Of a DNA stretch of 64,000 nt, positions 33,018 through 42,593 are shown piece by piece. A program made the translations under genes and the position numbers. The notes beneath the pieces were generated by a model. The model worked only from the letters and a program-made list of their open reading frames with translations. It was not told the origin of the DNA and did not search any database. The DNA lies in contig JAFLRR010000013.1 of NCBI GenBank assembly GCA_022511345.1, positions 1 to 64,000 of the forward strand, written 5' to 3'. The stretch is from Alistipes sp. (GTDB lineage: Bacteria; Bacteroidota; Bacteroidia; Bacteroidales; Rikenellaceae). Position 1 is the first letter of the stretch, and each line of letters begins with the position of its first letter.

Positions 33018-35777
33018 ATGGCTAACGATAACGAGATAAATAAGGATGAGATAATGGCCGACGAGCCGGTCGCGACTGCCGGGCATGCCGACGAGGCCGC
33101 AACCGAGGAGGGCGCGCAGGCGCAGGGCAAGCCGTCGAAATACGACCGACTGGTTAACGACGAGGGCAACCTGAGGCGGCTGACGGGCATGTACAAGAAC
33201 TGGTTTCTGGACTATGCCTCGTATGTGATTCTGGAGCGTGCCGTGCCCCACATCGAGGATGGACTGAAGCCCGTGCAGCGGCGAATCCTGCATGCCATGA
33301 AGACCGTCGACGACGGCCGCTACAACAAGGTGGCCAACATCGTCGGACAGACCATGCAGTACCACCCGCACGGCGATGCCTCGATTAAGGATGCGCTGGT
33401 GCAGCTGGGTCAGAAGGATCTGCTCATAGACTGCCAGGGAAACTGGGGCAACATCCTCACGGGCGACGAGGCGGCTGCAGGCCGTTATATCGAGGCCCGG
33501 CTGTCGAAGTTCGCGCTGGAGGTGGTTTTCAACAAAAAGACCACCGAGTGGATGATGTCCTACGACGGCCGCAAGGAGGAGCCCGTGACGCTGCCCATAA
33601 AGTTCCCGCTGCTGCTGGCGCAGGGTGCCGACGGCATTGCCGTGGGTCTGGCGTCGAAGATTCTGCCTCACAACTTCAATGAGCTGATAAACGCCTCGAT
33701 AGCTCATCTTCAGGGCCGTGACTTCCAGCTCTATCCCGACTTCCCGACGGGCGGCATGATCGACGTGAGCCGTTACAACGACGGTCTGCGCGGCGGAGCG
33801 GTTAAAGTGCGCGCCAAGATATCGAAGATAGACAAACGCACCCTCGCAATCACCGAGATACCCTTCACCACGACCACCGAGTCGATAAAGGATTCGATAA
33901 TCAAGGCCAGCGAGAAGGGCAAAATCAAAATCAAGAAGGTCGACGACAACACTGCCGAGAAGGTCGAGATAATCATACAGGTGGCTGCCGACGAGTCGTC
34001 GGACAGAACTATCGACGCGCTCTACGCCTTCACCGACTGCGAGATATCCATATCTCCCAATGCGTGCGTCATACGCGACGACAAACCCTGCTTTCTGGGC
34101 GTTAGCGACATCCTGCGCCGCTCGGCCGAGCACACCAAATATCTCTCGGGTCTCGAGCTGCAAATCAGGCTCAACGAACTCAACGACGCCTGGCACCGCG
34201 CGTCGCTGGAGCGCATCTTCATAGTCAACAAGCTCTACCAGCTGCTCGAAGGTTGCAGCCGCGAGGAGGGTTATGCTGCCGTGGACAAGGGCCTGGAGCC
34301 CTTCAAGAAGCAGCTGCGCCGCGAGGTTACGCTCGACGACGTGAAGCACCTGACGGAGCTGCAGTTCATCCGCATCACGCGCTACGACGTCGAGAAGTCG
34401 GATGCCGAAATCAAGCGCATCGAGGCCGACATAAAGCAGACGAAGTACGACTTGGCGCATCTGACCGAGTATACCGTGGCATACTACGAGCGCATACGCG
34501 AGAAGTACGGCACAGGCCGCGAGCGCCGCACCGAGATTCGCGAATTCGACAACATCGAGGCCACGAAGGTGGCCGTGACCAATGCCAAGCTCTATGTCGA
34601 CCGCGCCGAGGGATATTTCGGAATAGGCAAGTCGATGAAGGATTCGGAGTTCGTGTGCGACTGCTCGGACATAGACGACGTTATAATCTTCACAAAGGAC
34701 GGCAAGTACGTGATTACCAAGGTTTCGGACAAGGCCTTCTTCGCCGCCAACATATACTACATTGGCGTCTTCAAGCGCAACGACGAACGCACCATCTACA
34801 ACGTCCTCTACCGCGACGGCCGCAACGGCGCGGTGATGATGAAGCGCTGCGCCATAAAGGGCATCACGCGCGACAAGGTCTACGACATAACCAAGGGCAC
34901 GCCCCGCAGCGAGATACTCTACATGTCGGTCAACCCCAACGGCGAGGCCGAGGTGCTGAAGGTCTACTTCAAGCCCCGTCCGCGCCTGAAGAAGGTGATT
35001 GTCGACCTGGACTTCTCGACGCTGGCAATCAAGGGCCGCCAGAGCCAGGGCAACCTCTTCTCGCGCTACGGAATACACAAGATTGTCATGAAGGAGCGCG
35101 GAACCTCGACACTGGGCAGCATCACCGTATGGTTCGACGAGGACATACGGCGCCTTAACACCGACGGCCGCGGCCGCCTGCTGGGCGATTTCAAGGGCGA
35201 CGACAGAATTGTGGTCTGGACGGGCAAGAACCAGTACTACATCACGGGCTTCGACGTGTCGCAGCACTTCCCCGACGATACGGTCCATGTCGAGAAGTAC
35301 TCGGACGGAGTGGTCTACAGCCTCTGCTACTTCGACCGCGAGCAGAACTACTACTATATGAAGCGCTTCCAGATAGAGCTCTCGGACCGCATGCAGGCAT
35401 TCCTCGACGAGGACGGACAGGCCGACTTCGTCTGCCTCACGGCCGCTGCGGGCGCAAGCCTCGAGGTGACCTACAAGGGCGCGCAGGCGTCGCGTCCGGC
35501 CGATTTGGTGGATGTGGACAGCTTCGTGGGCGTCAAGAGCCACAGGGCCAAGGGCAAGCGAATCACCACATACGACGTGGCCTCGCTGCGCTTCATCGAG
35601 CCCGAGTCAGCCGAGCCGGCAGCCGCCGAAGAGGATAACTATGACGACGAGGCCGGAATAGATATGCCCGAGGCTCAGACTGACGAAACGGCTCCGGCAG
35701 CTTCGGGATTCGATTCGCGCGATGTCGTTCCGGCGGCCGGCGAGGAGATCGATATCGAACAATTGAATCTGTTCTGA
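33018..35777 (+). CDS. parC: DNA topoisomerase IV subunit A
   Basis: A 919-residue DNA-cleaving subunit. After a 40-residue acidic N-terminal extension, the winged-helix core has DYASYVILERAVPHIEDGLK, QRRILHAM and YHPHGDASIKDALVQLG. The catalytic Tyr is Tyr157 in AAAGRYIEARL. A long coiled arm (about 440-500: DAEIKRIEADIKQTKYDLAH) follows, and the C-terminal region forms the DNA-wrapping beta part (VIIFTKDGKYVITKVSDK). The tail after about residue 860 is acidic and probably disordered. The position equal to Ser80 of the E. coli protein is Ala, as I would expect in this phylum. It partners ParE encoded just upstream. Confidence 0.93.
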   Translation: MANDNEINKDEIMADEPVATAGHADEAATEEGAQAQGKPSKYDRLVNDEGNLRRLTGMYKNWFLDYASYVILERAVPHIEDGLKPVQRRILHAMKTVDDGRYNKVANIVGQTMQYHPHGDASIKDALVQLGQKDLLIDCQGNWGNILTGDEAAAGRYIEARLSKFALEVVFNKKTTEWMMSYDGRKEEPVTLPIKFPLLLAQGADGIAVGLASKILPHNFNELINASIAHLQGRDFQLYPDFPTGGMIDVSRYNDGLRGGAVKVRAKISKIDKRTLAITEIPFTTTTESIKDSIIKASEKGKIKIKKVDDNTAEKVEIIIQVAADESSDRTIDALYAFTDCEISISPNACVIRDDKPCFLGVSDILRRSAEHTKYLSGLELQIRLNELNDAWHRASLERIFIVNKLYQLLEGCSREEGYAAVDKGLEPFKKQLRREVTLDDVKHLTELQFIRITRYDVEKSDAEIKRIEADIKQTKYDLAHLTEYTVAYYERIREKYGTGRERRTEIREFDNIEATKVAVTNAKLYVDRAEGYFGIGKSMKDSEFVCDCSDIDDVIIFTKDGKYVITKVSDKAFFAANIYYIGVFKRNDERTIYNVLYRDGRNGAVMMKRCAIKGITRDKVYDITKGTPRSEILYMSVNPNGEAEVLKVYFKPRPRLKKVIVDLDFSTLAIKGRQSQGNLFSRYGIHKIVMKERGTSTLGSITVWFDEDIRRLNTDGRGRLLGDFKGDDRIVVWTGKNQYYITGFDVSQHFPDDTVHVEKYSDGVVYSLCYFDREQNYYYMKRFQIELSDRMQAFLDEDGQADFVCLTAAAGASLEVTYKGAQASRPADLVDVDSFVGVKSHRAKGKRITTYDVASLRFIEPESAEPAAAEEDNYDDEAGIDMPEAQTDETAPAASGFDSRDVVPAAGEEIDIEQLNLF

Positions 35778-35780
35778 CGG

Positions 35781-36305
35781 GTGCTGCTCTTTCTGGTTGG
35801 ATATATGGGCTGCGGCAAGACCTCGACGGGCCGGCGTCTGGCTCGACGCCTCGGGGTGCGGTTCGCAGATACCGACGCCGAGGTTGAGCGCCGCGAGGGA
35901 GCCTCCGTGTCGGATATATTCGGCTATGCCGGCGAGGAGTATTTCCGTCGTGCGGAGCGCGCCGTGCTCGAGCAGATAGTAGCCTCGGGCGAGGATGCCG
36001 TGGTGTCGACGGGCGGAGGCCTGCCGGTGTGGGGCGACAACATGGATTACATGAACTCCGTCGGAATGACGGTCTACATAAGGCGTTCGGCGCAGCGCAT
36101 AGCCGCGCGGCTTACGCCCTACGGGCGCATGAAGCGGCCCAAGCTGCGCGGGCTGGGCGACGGCGAGCTGGTCGAGTTCATGACCCGCGACATGGTCGCT
36201 CGCGCACCGTTTTACGAGCGCAGCATGCTTTCTATCGACGGCGATGCGATGAGCGACAGCGCCATTGAAGATACTATAATCCAGCGACTTGAAAACCATG
36301 AATAA
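35781..36305 (+). CDS. aroK: Shikimate kinase
   Basis: A 174-residue cytoplasmic enzyme that phosphorylates shikimate at the 3-position on the way to chorismate. The start is a GTG at 35781, only 3 bp after the parC stop. The Walker A is at residues 7-15 (GYMGCGKTS), followed by RFADTDAEVERREG, in which the Asp pair contacts shikimate and Mg2+. Then come YFRRAERAVL, VVSTGGGLPVW and TPYGRMKRPKLRGLG (the lid with its Arg residues). The chain length is normal. Its 3' end overlaps the start of murI by 8 bases, so translation is likely coupled. Confidence 0.92.
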   Translation: MLLFLVGYMGCGKTSTGRRLARRLGVRFADTDAEVERREGASVSDIFGYAGEEYFRRAERAVLEQIVASGEDAVVSTGGGLPVWGDNMDYMNSVGMTVYIRRSAQRIAARLTPYGRMKRPKLRGLGDGELVEFMTRDMVARAPFYERSMLSIDGDAMSDSAIEDTIIQRLENHE

Positions 36306-37077
36306 CGGACCTATAGGCGTATACGACTCCGGCATCGGAGGACTGTCTGTCTGGCGCGAGCTGAGGCGCGCGCTGCCCGGGGAGTCGCTGCTCTACCTCG
36401 GCGACGGCAAAAACTGCCCCTACGGCTCGCGGCCGGCCGGGGAGATTCGCCGCCTTGCCGACGAGTCGGTGCAGGCGATGCTCGACAGAGGCTGCAAGCT
36501 GATAGTGGTGGCCTGCAACACGGCCACGGCCGCGGCCATAGATTTCCTGCGTGCCAAATACTCGTCGCTGCCCGTCGTGGGACTCGAGCCGGCCGTAAAA
36601 CCGGCCTGTCTGACCACGCGCAGCGGGGTAGTGGGAGTGCTGGCCACGGAGCGGAGCCTCGACGGCGACCTGTTCCGCCGCACGGCTGCCGAGTACGGCT
36701 CGGGCATAGAGATAATAGCGGCTGCTGGCCGCGGTTTCGTCGAGCTGGTCGAAAACAACCTCGAGAATACGCCCGAGGCCGAGGAGTGCGTCCGGGCTGC
36801 GATGAGCGGGATGATAGAGCGTGGCGCCGACCGCATAGTGCTGGGATGCACGCACTATCCGTTTCTGCTGCCGGCGATCCGCCGCGTGATAGGCGACCGC
36901 GACATCGAGGTCATAGATTCGTCGGCCGCCGTGGCACGGCATACGGGGCACCTTCTGGACAAATACGGCCTGCGCGCCGGCGAGGGCCATGTGCCGTCGT
37001 ATGAGTTCATGACCTTTGCCGACGAGTCGTACTGCGAACTTCTGCGGCTCAAGGCCTTTGCTGCCGGCGAGCCGTGA
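36298..37077 (+). CDS. murI: Glutamate racemase
   Basis: The enzyme makes D-glutamate for peptidoglycan. The ATG at 36298 (overlapping the end of aroK by 8 bases) gives 259 residues beginning MNNGPIGVYDSGIGGLSV; a TTG three codons earlier is less likely. Both catalytic Cys are present in their contexts: VVACNTATAAA and VLGCTHYPFLLP. The substrate-binding DSGIGG and LGDGKNCPYG motifs are also intact. The gene is followed by a strong terminator, so the acyltransferase-parE-parC-aroK-murI group probably ends here. Confidence 0.93.
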   Translation: MNNGPIGVYDSGIGGLSVWRELRRALPGESLLYLGDGKNCPYGSRPAGEIRRLADESVQAMLDRGCKLIVVACNTATAAAIDFLRAKYSSLPVVGLEPAVKPACLTTRSGVVGVLATERSLDGDLFRRTAAEYGSGIEIIAAAGRGFVELVENNLENTPEAEECVRAAMSGMIERGADRIVLGCTHYPFLLPAIRRVIGDRDIEVIDSSAAVARHTGHLLDKYGLRAGEGHVPSYEFMTFADESYCELLRLKAFAAGEP

Positions 37078-37098
37078 CGGCGGCCGGGGAGTGCTGCG

Positions 37099-37121
37099 TG
37101 CGCCGCTGAGGCGCATTTTTT
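37099..37121 (+). terminator. Terminator after murI
   Basis: The hairpin TGCGCC/GGCGCA (37099-37104 with 37110-37115) is followed by six T. It lies immediately before the ftsK promoter. Confidence 0.8.
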
Positions 37122-37123
37122 AT

Positions 37124-37155
37124 TTTGGAAAGCCGGCCCTTTTTTCGTAACTTTG
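37124..37155 (+). promoter_or_regulatory. Promoter of ftsK
   Basis: TTTG (37124-37127), 20 bases, TAACTTTG (37148-37155): full consensus, 26 bp before the start codon. Confidence 0.78.
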
Positions 37156-37180
37156 CCCAAATCGAATTTCGTATTTCAGT

Positions 37181-39961
37181 ATGGCAACCGTACGGAAAAA
37201 AGTATCGGACAAAGAACGTGTCGGGCGCTCCGACAGCGACAGCCTGCGCTGGACGCTCGGACTGGTCGTCTTCATATTGGGTCTCTATATTACGGCTGCG
37301 GTCGTATTCTATTTCTTCACGTGGAAAACCGATTGCAGCATCCTGCAGCGCATAGCCGACGGCAGCGCCGAAGCCAAGGCGCTTCCCACGGCAAACCCCT
37401 GCGGACACACCGGAGCCTCTATTGCCGACAAAATCGTCGGCGACGGGTTCGGCTTGTTCGGCATAGTGCTGCCCGTGATGCTGACCATGCTGGGTGTGCG
37501 CATCATACGCCGCCGCCCGCTGCTGTTTCACCACTCGGTTCTGAGCTCGCTGTTCATCCTCATACTCGGCTCGCTGACTCTCGGCGTGGCTTTCGGCGAC
37601 AAATGGGACATCTTCACCAGCGGCTGGGGCGGTGCCTGCGGCGTGTTCATGGCTAAGGCCGTAATCTCGCACATAGGCACCATAGGCGCCATTATAGCCA
37701 TTGTGGCAGGGTGGATTCTCACGGGCGTGTTTATCAACCGCAACTTCATCGACAAGGTCAACGCCGCCGGCAACGATGTTGTGGGCACGGGCGCTCGCTT
37801 CATCGATTTCTTCAAGGGCAAGCTGTCGCCTTCGGCGCAGGACGAAGACGAGGAACCCATGCCGGACGAGGAGCCGGAGGATGGTTACGAGGAGTATGAC
37901 GGCGAAGATGAACCCGAGCCGACGCCGCAGCCGGCGCCTTCCGGCAATCATACGTCTTCTGTTTTCGTGCAGCCGCCGCAGCCTGTAGTGCCGCAGAGGA
38001 CTGACGCCTATGACGAGTTCGACGAGGAGGACGAGGAACCCTACCGCGCTCCGGAGTTCGTCATAAACGACATCTATGGCGGCCAGTTCATCCCCGAGTC
38101 GATGCGCCATAGGTCGGATGACGATATTGCCGAGTCGCAGATGGAAGAGGGGGATTCGGGCCGTGTATTCAGCGGTCCCGTGATAGTTCCCGAGTCGTTC
38201 GGCGGCAAGCAGGCCGACGACAGCTTCGGTCCTACGGTCATTTCGCAGCCGTTCGACATTTCGGCGCCCTCGGACGAGAGCCAGGAGCCGGAGGAGATTG
38301 TCTACATCTCGTCCGACGATGACGACGACGAGCCGCAGATCGCTCAGGACGAATCTTCGGCGAATGGCGACGACCTGGTGGTCAATGTCTACGAGAACGA
38401 GGTCAAAGTGTTGGACGAAAACGAGATAAGCACCGAGGTATACGACCCGACCAAAGACTTGATGAACTACCGCAAGCCGACACCCGACATGCTCGAGGAC
38501 TACCAGTCCAACTCGAAAGTTACGGACGAGGAGATTTACGAGAACAAGACCCGAATCGAAGAGACGCTCAATGACTTCGGCATTCCCATCCGCCGCATCG
38601 ACGCAACGGTGGGCCCCACGGTCACGCTCTACGAGATAGTGCAGGCGCAGGGTGTCAAAATATCGAAAATTCAGGGCTTGCAGAACGATATCGCCCAGAG
38701 CCTCAAAGCCGAGTCGGGCATACGTATCATCGCCCCCATTCCGGGTCGCGGCACGGTCGGCATAGAGGTGCCCAACCGCAACAAGCAGGTTGTGTCGATG
38801 TATTCGGCGGTTTGCTCCGAGGAGTTCAACAACTTCAAGGCCGAACTGCCCATAGTGATTGGACGTACAATCCAGAACAAGAATTTTGTCTTCGACCTTG
38901 CTAAGATGCCCCACCTGCTGGTGGCGGGTGCTACGGGTAAAGGCAAGTCGGTGGGTCTGAATGCGATAATCACCTCGCTGCTATACAAGAAACACCCCTC
39001 GCAATTGAAATTGGTGATGATTGACCCCAAGCAGGTCGAATTTTCGCTCTACTCCAAAATCGAACGTCATTTCCTTGCCAAGATGGCTTCGGAGGATGAG
39101 GCCATCATCACCGATGCCCGCAAGGCCGTCTATACGCTCAATGCGCTGTGTATGGAGATGGACGAGCGACTGAAACTGTGCAAAACCGCACAGGTGCGCA
39201 ACATTCAGGAGTACAACGAAAAATTCATCGCCCGCCGGCTCAATCCGCAGAAAGGGCATCGCTTCCTGCCCTATATAGTGGTCGTCATCGACGAGTTCGC
39301 CGATTTGATAACCAATGCCAAGGAGGTGGAGATGCCCGTTGCACGACTGACGGCTGTGGCGCGTGCGGCAGGTATTCACCTGATTATCGCCACGCAGCGA
39401 CCTTCGGTCGATGTCATTACGGGTAAAATCAAGGCCAACTGCCCCACCCGAATCGCATTCCAGGTGACGCAGATGAACGATTCGCGCACGATTATCGACC
39501 GTCCTGGCGCCGAACAGCTCATCGGCCGCGGCGATATGCTCTTCTCCAAGGACGGCGAACTGACGCGTATTCAGTGCGCGCTGGTCGAGACCAACGAGGT
39601 GGAACGCATCGTCGACTGTATTGCCGCACAGCAGGGCTATCCCGAGGCTTACAACCTGCCCGACTATACGCCCGACTCGGGCGACGGGGCCGGCAGCCTG
39701 GGCAGCGACGAGCCTGCACCGGCAATCAAATACGACGCCCTGTTCGCCGACATTGCGCGCGACGCCGTCTCGAGCGGCCAGATATCGACCTCGTCCATCC
39801 AGCGCAACTACGAGGTTGGCTTCAACCGCGCCGGCCGCATCATGATGCAGCTCGAACGCTCGGGTATAGTGGGGCGGCAGGAGGGTGCCAAGCCTCGCGC
39901 GATACTCTATCACGACCTGCCCTCGCTCGAGGCGCATCTGCAGGAGCTGGGCGTATTCTGA
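37181..39961 (+). CDS. ftsK: FtsK/SpoIIIE-type DNA translocase
   Basis: A 926-residue membrane-anchored motor that pumps chromosome ends through the closing septum. The N-terminus has four membrane helices (about 25-50, 85-107, 120-142 and 160-185). A long acidic linker (about 215-420) with DEDEEPMPDEEPEDG-like runs follows. The motor begins near residue 430 (TPTRDM-type patterns absent; VGPTVTLYEIVQAQGVKISK seen). The Walker A is at residues 583-590 (GATGKGKS, where most FtsK proteins have G-S-G-K), and the Walker B region is YIVVVIDEFADL. The C-terminal gamma winged helix that reads polar DNA motifs is at about 860-920 (SSIQRNYEVGFNRAGRIMMQL). The LolA-like gene starts 2 bp after its stop. 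Confidence 0.93.
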   Translation: MATVRKKVSDKERVGRSDSDSLRWTLGLVVFILGLYITAAVVFYFFTWKTDCSILQRIADGSAEAKALPTANPCGHTGASIADKIVGDGFGLFGIVLPVMLTMLGVRIIRRRPLLFHHSVLSSLFILILGSLTLGVAFGDKWDIFTSGWGGACGVFMAKAVISHIGTIGAIIAIVAGWILTGVFINRNFIDKVNAAGNDVVGTGARFIDFFKGKLSPSAQDEDEEPMPDEEPEDGYEEYDGEDEPEPTPQPAPSGNHTSSVFVQPPQPVVPQRTDAYDEFDEEDEEPYRAPEFVINDIYGGQFIPESMRHRSDDDIAESQMEEGDSGRVFSGPVIVPESFGGKQADDSFGPTVISQPFDISAPSDESQEPEEIVYISSDDDDDEPQIAQDESSANGDDLVVNVYENEVKVLDENEISTEVYDPTKDLMNYRKPTPDMLEDYQSNSKVTDEEIYENKTRIEETLNDFGIPIRRIDATVGPTVTLYEIVQAQGVKISKIQGLQNDIAQSLKAESGIRIIAPIPGRGTVGIEVPNRNKQVVSMYSAVCSEEFNNFKAELPIVIGRTIQNKNFVFDLAKMPHLLVAGATGKGKSVGLNAIITSLLYKKHPSQLKLVMIDPKQVEFSLYSKIERHFLAKMASEDEAIITDARKAVYTLNALCMEMDERLKLCKTAQVRNIQEYNEKFIARRLNPQKGHRFLPYIVVVIDEFADLITNAKEVEMPVARLTAVARAAGIHLIIATQRPSVDVITGKIKANCPTRIAFQVTQMNDSRTIIDRPGAEQLIGRGDMLFSKDGELTRIQCALVETNEVERIVDCIAAQQGYPEAYNLPDYTPDSGDGAGSLGSDEPAPAIKYDALFADIARDAVSSGQISTSSIQRNYEVGFNRAGRIMMQLERSGIVGRQEGAKPRAILYHDLPSLEAHLQELGVF

Positions 39962-39963
39962 AC

Positions 39964-40572
39964 ATGCGAACCATGAGACGACACTTTGCATATCTTTTCA
40001 CGGCGGCGCTCCTCTGGAGCCTGCCTGTCGTGGCCGCTGGCGACCGCGCAGCCGAGCTGCTCAAATCGCTCTCGGCGGCGATGGAGTCCATGCCATCCTA
40101 TACGGTGCGGTTCACCGTCGAGGCTGGCGGCAGCAGCATCGACGGAACCTATTCGGTCGATGGCAGCCGCTACCGCATCTTCGTGGCCGGCAACGAGGTC
40201 TACGGCGACGAGAGCGTGCGCGTCGAGGTCGATGCCTCCAAGAAGGAGATAGTCATCGACAATGCCGACACTTCGAGCCGCAACCTGCTGTCGAATCCCG
40301 TGGGAGCCTTCAGCTTCCTGGGCGAGGAGTACGGCGCTCATCTCGACTCGGAGGAGGGCGGCAGGGCGGTGCTGACCCTCAGCCCGCGCAACGGCTCGGC
40401 CGGGGTCATCGTGGTGACGCTGGCCACAGCCTCGTCATTGCCGCAGCGCGTGGTCTACGACACCGACGGCGACAGGGTGGAGATAGTCATCGGCTCGATA
40501 AGCCGTGGTGCCGAGGTGAAGACGTTCGACGAGAGTCTGTACGAGGGATTCGAGATAATAGATTTCCGTTGA
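39964..40572 (+). CDS. LolA-like periplasmic lipoprotein chaperone
   Basis: A 202-residue exported protein with signal peptide ending VVAAGD. The mature part starts AAELLKSLSAAMESMPSYTVRFT, then alternating beta-strands (SSIDGTYSVDGSRYRIFV, KEIVIDNADTSSRNLL, VIVVTLATASSLPQRVVYD). This is the open half-barrel pattern of LolA, which carries lipoproteins across the periplasm. Identity to E. coli LolA must be low. A LolA-like gene directly after ftsK is the usual arrangement in Bacteroidota. With so many lipoproteins in this window, such a chaperone would be in demand. A nearby ATG at 39973 is an alternative start. Confidence 0.75.
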   Translation: MRTMRRHFAYLFTAALLWSLPVVAAGDRAAELLKSLSAAMESMPSYTVRFTVEAGGSSIDGTYSVDGSRYRIFVAGNEVYGDESVRVEVDASKKEIVIDNADTSSRNLLSNPVGAFSFLGEEYGAHLDSEEGGRAVLTLSPRNGSAGVIVVTLATASSLPQRVVYDTDGDRVEIVIGSISRGAEVKTFDESLYEGFEIIDFR

Positions 40573-40592
40573 AACATACCCTGAAATAGTGC

Positions 40593-40630
40593 GCGAAGCC
40601 GGCGAATCCGATTCGCCGGCTTCGCTGTTT
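40593..40630 (+). terminator. Terminator after the ftsK-LolA pair
   Basis: A 15-bp perfect stem (40593-40607 with 40611-40625) closes on three bases and is followed by a short T-rich tail (TGTTT). Confidence 0.7.
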
Positions 40631-40728
40631 ATGGCGTCGTGGTGCCGTTTCGATGCGGATTCGTGTCTGTTAAGCCATTTTGTGCAAATTATATGGGCCG
40701 CATTAATATAATTTTGGTGAAATGTGCG

Positions 40729-40736
40729 TATCTTTG
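40729..40736 (+). promoter_or_regulatory. -7 element before the arginine operon
   Basis: TATCTTTG matches the -7 consensus 22 bp before the first start codon. No good -33 TTTG lies at the right distance, so an activator could be needed. No ARG-box-like palindrome was recognised. Confidence 0.5.
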
Positions 40737-40758
40737 CACGATTAAAAGTTAGGGAAAA

Positions 40759-41376
40759 ATGAGCAGCAACACAATCAGCGTCGTTTATGCCGATTCCGTT
40801 CATGCGAAATATGCGCAGCAAATCTGCGACATGATATACGAATCGGCGCTCTCCCGAGGCACCGGAATAGCCAGGCGTTCGCCCGAATACATAGCCGCAA
40901 AGATGACCGGCGGCAAGGCCGTCGTTGCGCTCGACGGCGAACGGCTCGTTGGCTTCAGCTACATAGAGTGCTGGGGTCATGGCGACTTCGTTGCCACGTC
41001 GGGACTTATCGTCGACCCCGAATATCGCCACATGGGCCTGGCCGAACAGATAAAGCGCAAGACTTTCGAGCTGGCCCGACGACGGTTCCCCTATGCCAAA
41101 CTCTTCAGTATCACCACCTCGCTGCCCGTCATGAAGCTCAACTCGAGGATGGGCTACGTGCCCGTGACATTCTCCGAGCTGACCGAGGACGAGGAGTTCT
41201 GGCAGGGCTGCCAGGGCTGCTGCAACTACGACATCCTGCAGCGCAACAAGCGCCGCATGTGCCTCTGCACCGGCATGCTCTACGACCCGGCCAAGGAGAC
41301 GGCCCGGCAGTCGCGGCTGGCGCCCTACAAAATGTATCTGAAGAATATAACGAAAAAATTGTTTCATCTGAAATAA
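40759..41376 (+). CDS. GNAT acyltransferase leading the arginine operon, candidate acylglutamate synthase
   Basis: A 205-residue GNAT protein. The acyl-CoA-binding motif is seen in GLIVDPEYRHMGLAEQIKRK (R-x-x-G-x-A), after a central strand LVGFSYIECWG. The C-terminal third is rich in Cys: GCQGCCNYD and MCLCTGM, five in about 25 residues, which is unusual for GNAT enzymes. The operon has every other step from glutamate to arginine but no classical argA or argJ. This protein is therefore the best candidate for acylation of glutamate. Because the ornithine carbamoyltransferase here is of the succinylornithine type, the acyl donor could be succinyl-CoA rather than acetyl-CoA. That assignment is inference from context. 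The argG gene follows after 14 bp. Confidence 0.7.
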   Translation: MSSNTISVVYADSVHAKYAQQICDMIYESALSRGTGIARRSPEYIAAKMTGGKAVVALDGERLVGFSYIECWGHGDFVATSGLIVDPEYRHMGLAEQIKRKTFELARRRFPYAKLFSITTSLPVMKLNSRMGYVPVTFSELTEDEEFWQGCQGCCNYDILQRNKRRMCLCTGMLYDPAKETARQSRLAPYKMYLKNITKKLFHLK

Positions 41377-41390
41377 ACCGGAATCAGACA

Positions 41391-42593
41391 ATGAATAAGA
41401 AGAAGGTTGTGCTGGCATTCAGCGGCGGTCTGGACACGTCGTTCTGCGTGAAGTATCTGAGCGAGGAGGACGGATACGAGGTTCACACCGCAATAGCCAA
41501 TACGGGAGGTTTCACCAGGGAGGACCTGGACCGCATAGAGAAAAATGCGCTCAAGCTCGGCGCCGCGAGCCACACTGCGCTCGACATCGAGCAGGAGTAC
41601 TACGAAAAGAGCATCCGCTACATGGTCTTCGGCAACGTCATGCGCAACGGAACCTATCCGATTTCGGTGAGCTCGGAGCGCATATTCCAGGCCATCGCCA
41701 TCATCGAGTATGCCAAGAGCATCGGCGCCGACGCCGTTGCCCACGGCTCGACCGGCGCGGGCAACGACCAGGTGCGCTTCGACCTGACGTTCCGCATCCT
41801 GGCGCCCGAAATCGAGATAATAACCCCCACGCGCGACATGACCCTCACGCGCGAGTATGAAATCGACTACCTGCGCAAGCACGGCTTCGAGGCCGACTTC
41901 AAAAAGATGGAGTACTCCATCAACAAGGGCCTGTGGGGCACCTCGATAGGCGGTCGCGAGACGCTGCACTCGGAGCAGACGCTGCCCGAGGAGGCCTATC
42001 CGTCGCAGATCACGGCCACGGGCGAGCAGACGCTGAAAATCACCTTCACCAAGGGCGAAATTTCGGCTGTCGACGGCCGCGAGTACACCGACAAGGTCGA
42101 GGCCATCCGCGCCGTCGAGGCCATCGGCTCGCGCTACGGCATAGGCCGCGACATGCACATCGGCGACACCATCATCGGCATCAAGGGCCGCGTGGGATTC
42201 GAAGCTGCCGGTCCGATACTTATCATCGCAGCGCACAAGATGCTCGAGAAGCACACCTTGACCAAGTGGCAGCAGTACTGGAAGGAGCAGGTCGGCACGT
42301 GGTACGGCATGTTCCTGCACGAGGCGCAGTATCTGGAGCCCGTGATGCGCGATATGGAGGCCATGCTCGAGAGCTCGCAGCGCAACGTCACCGGAACGGT
42401 CGAGATAACGCTCCGTCCGCGCTGCTTCACGCTCGTGGGCGTCGACTCGACGTTCGATTTGATGAAGACCGACTTCGGCGAGTACGGCGAAATCAACAAA
42501 GCCTGGTCGGCCGACGACGTGAAGGGATTCACAAAGATTCTGGGCAACCAGATGAGCATATATTTCAACGTCCAGAAGCGCAACGAGGAATGA
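41391..42593 (+). CDS. argG: Argininosuccinate synthase
   Basis: A 400-residue enzyme that joins citrulline and aspartate using ATP. The ATG at 41391 begins MNKKKVVLAFSGGLDTSFC, with the PP-loop SGGLDTS. Further family motifs are AVAHGSTGAGNDQVRFD and GLWGTSIGGRETLHSE. An open frame extends upstream over the previous gene but lacks sense. The last codons overlap the argC start by an ATGA junction. In this phylum ArgG is of the long-branched type with normal catalytic residues. Confidence 0.95.
   Translation: MNKKKVVLAFSGGLDTSFCVKYLSEEDGYEVHTAIANTGGFTREDLDRIEKNALKLGAASHTALDIEQEYYEKSIRYMVFGNVMRNGTYPISVSSERIFQAIAIIEYAKSIGADAVAHGSTGAGNDQVRFDLTFRILAPEIEIITPTRDMTLTREYEIDYLRKHGFEADFKKMEYSINKGLWGTSIGGRETLHSEQTLPEEAYPSQITATGEQTLKITFTKGEISAVDGREYTDKVEAIRAVEAIGSRYGIGRDMHIGDTIIGIKGRVGFEAAGPILIIAAHKMLEKHTLTKWQQYWKEQVGTWYGMFLHEAQYLEPVMRDMEAMLESSQRNVTGTVEITLRPRCFTLVGVDSTFDLMKTDFGEYGEINKAWSADDVKGFTKILGNQMSIYFNVQKRNEE

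Noticed and set aside
40968..41390. N-terminal extension of ArgG.
   Set aside because: The extension lies over the GNAT gene in another frame; the PP-loop directly follows the ATG at 41391.
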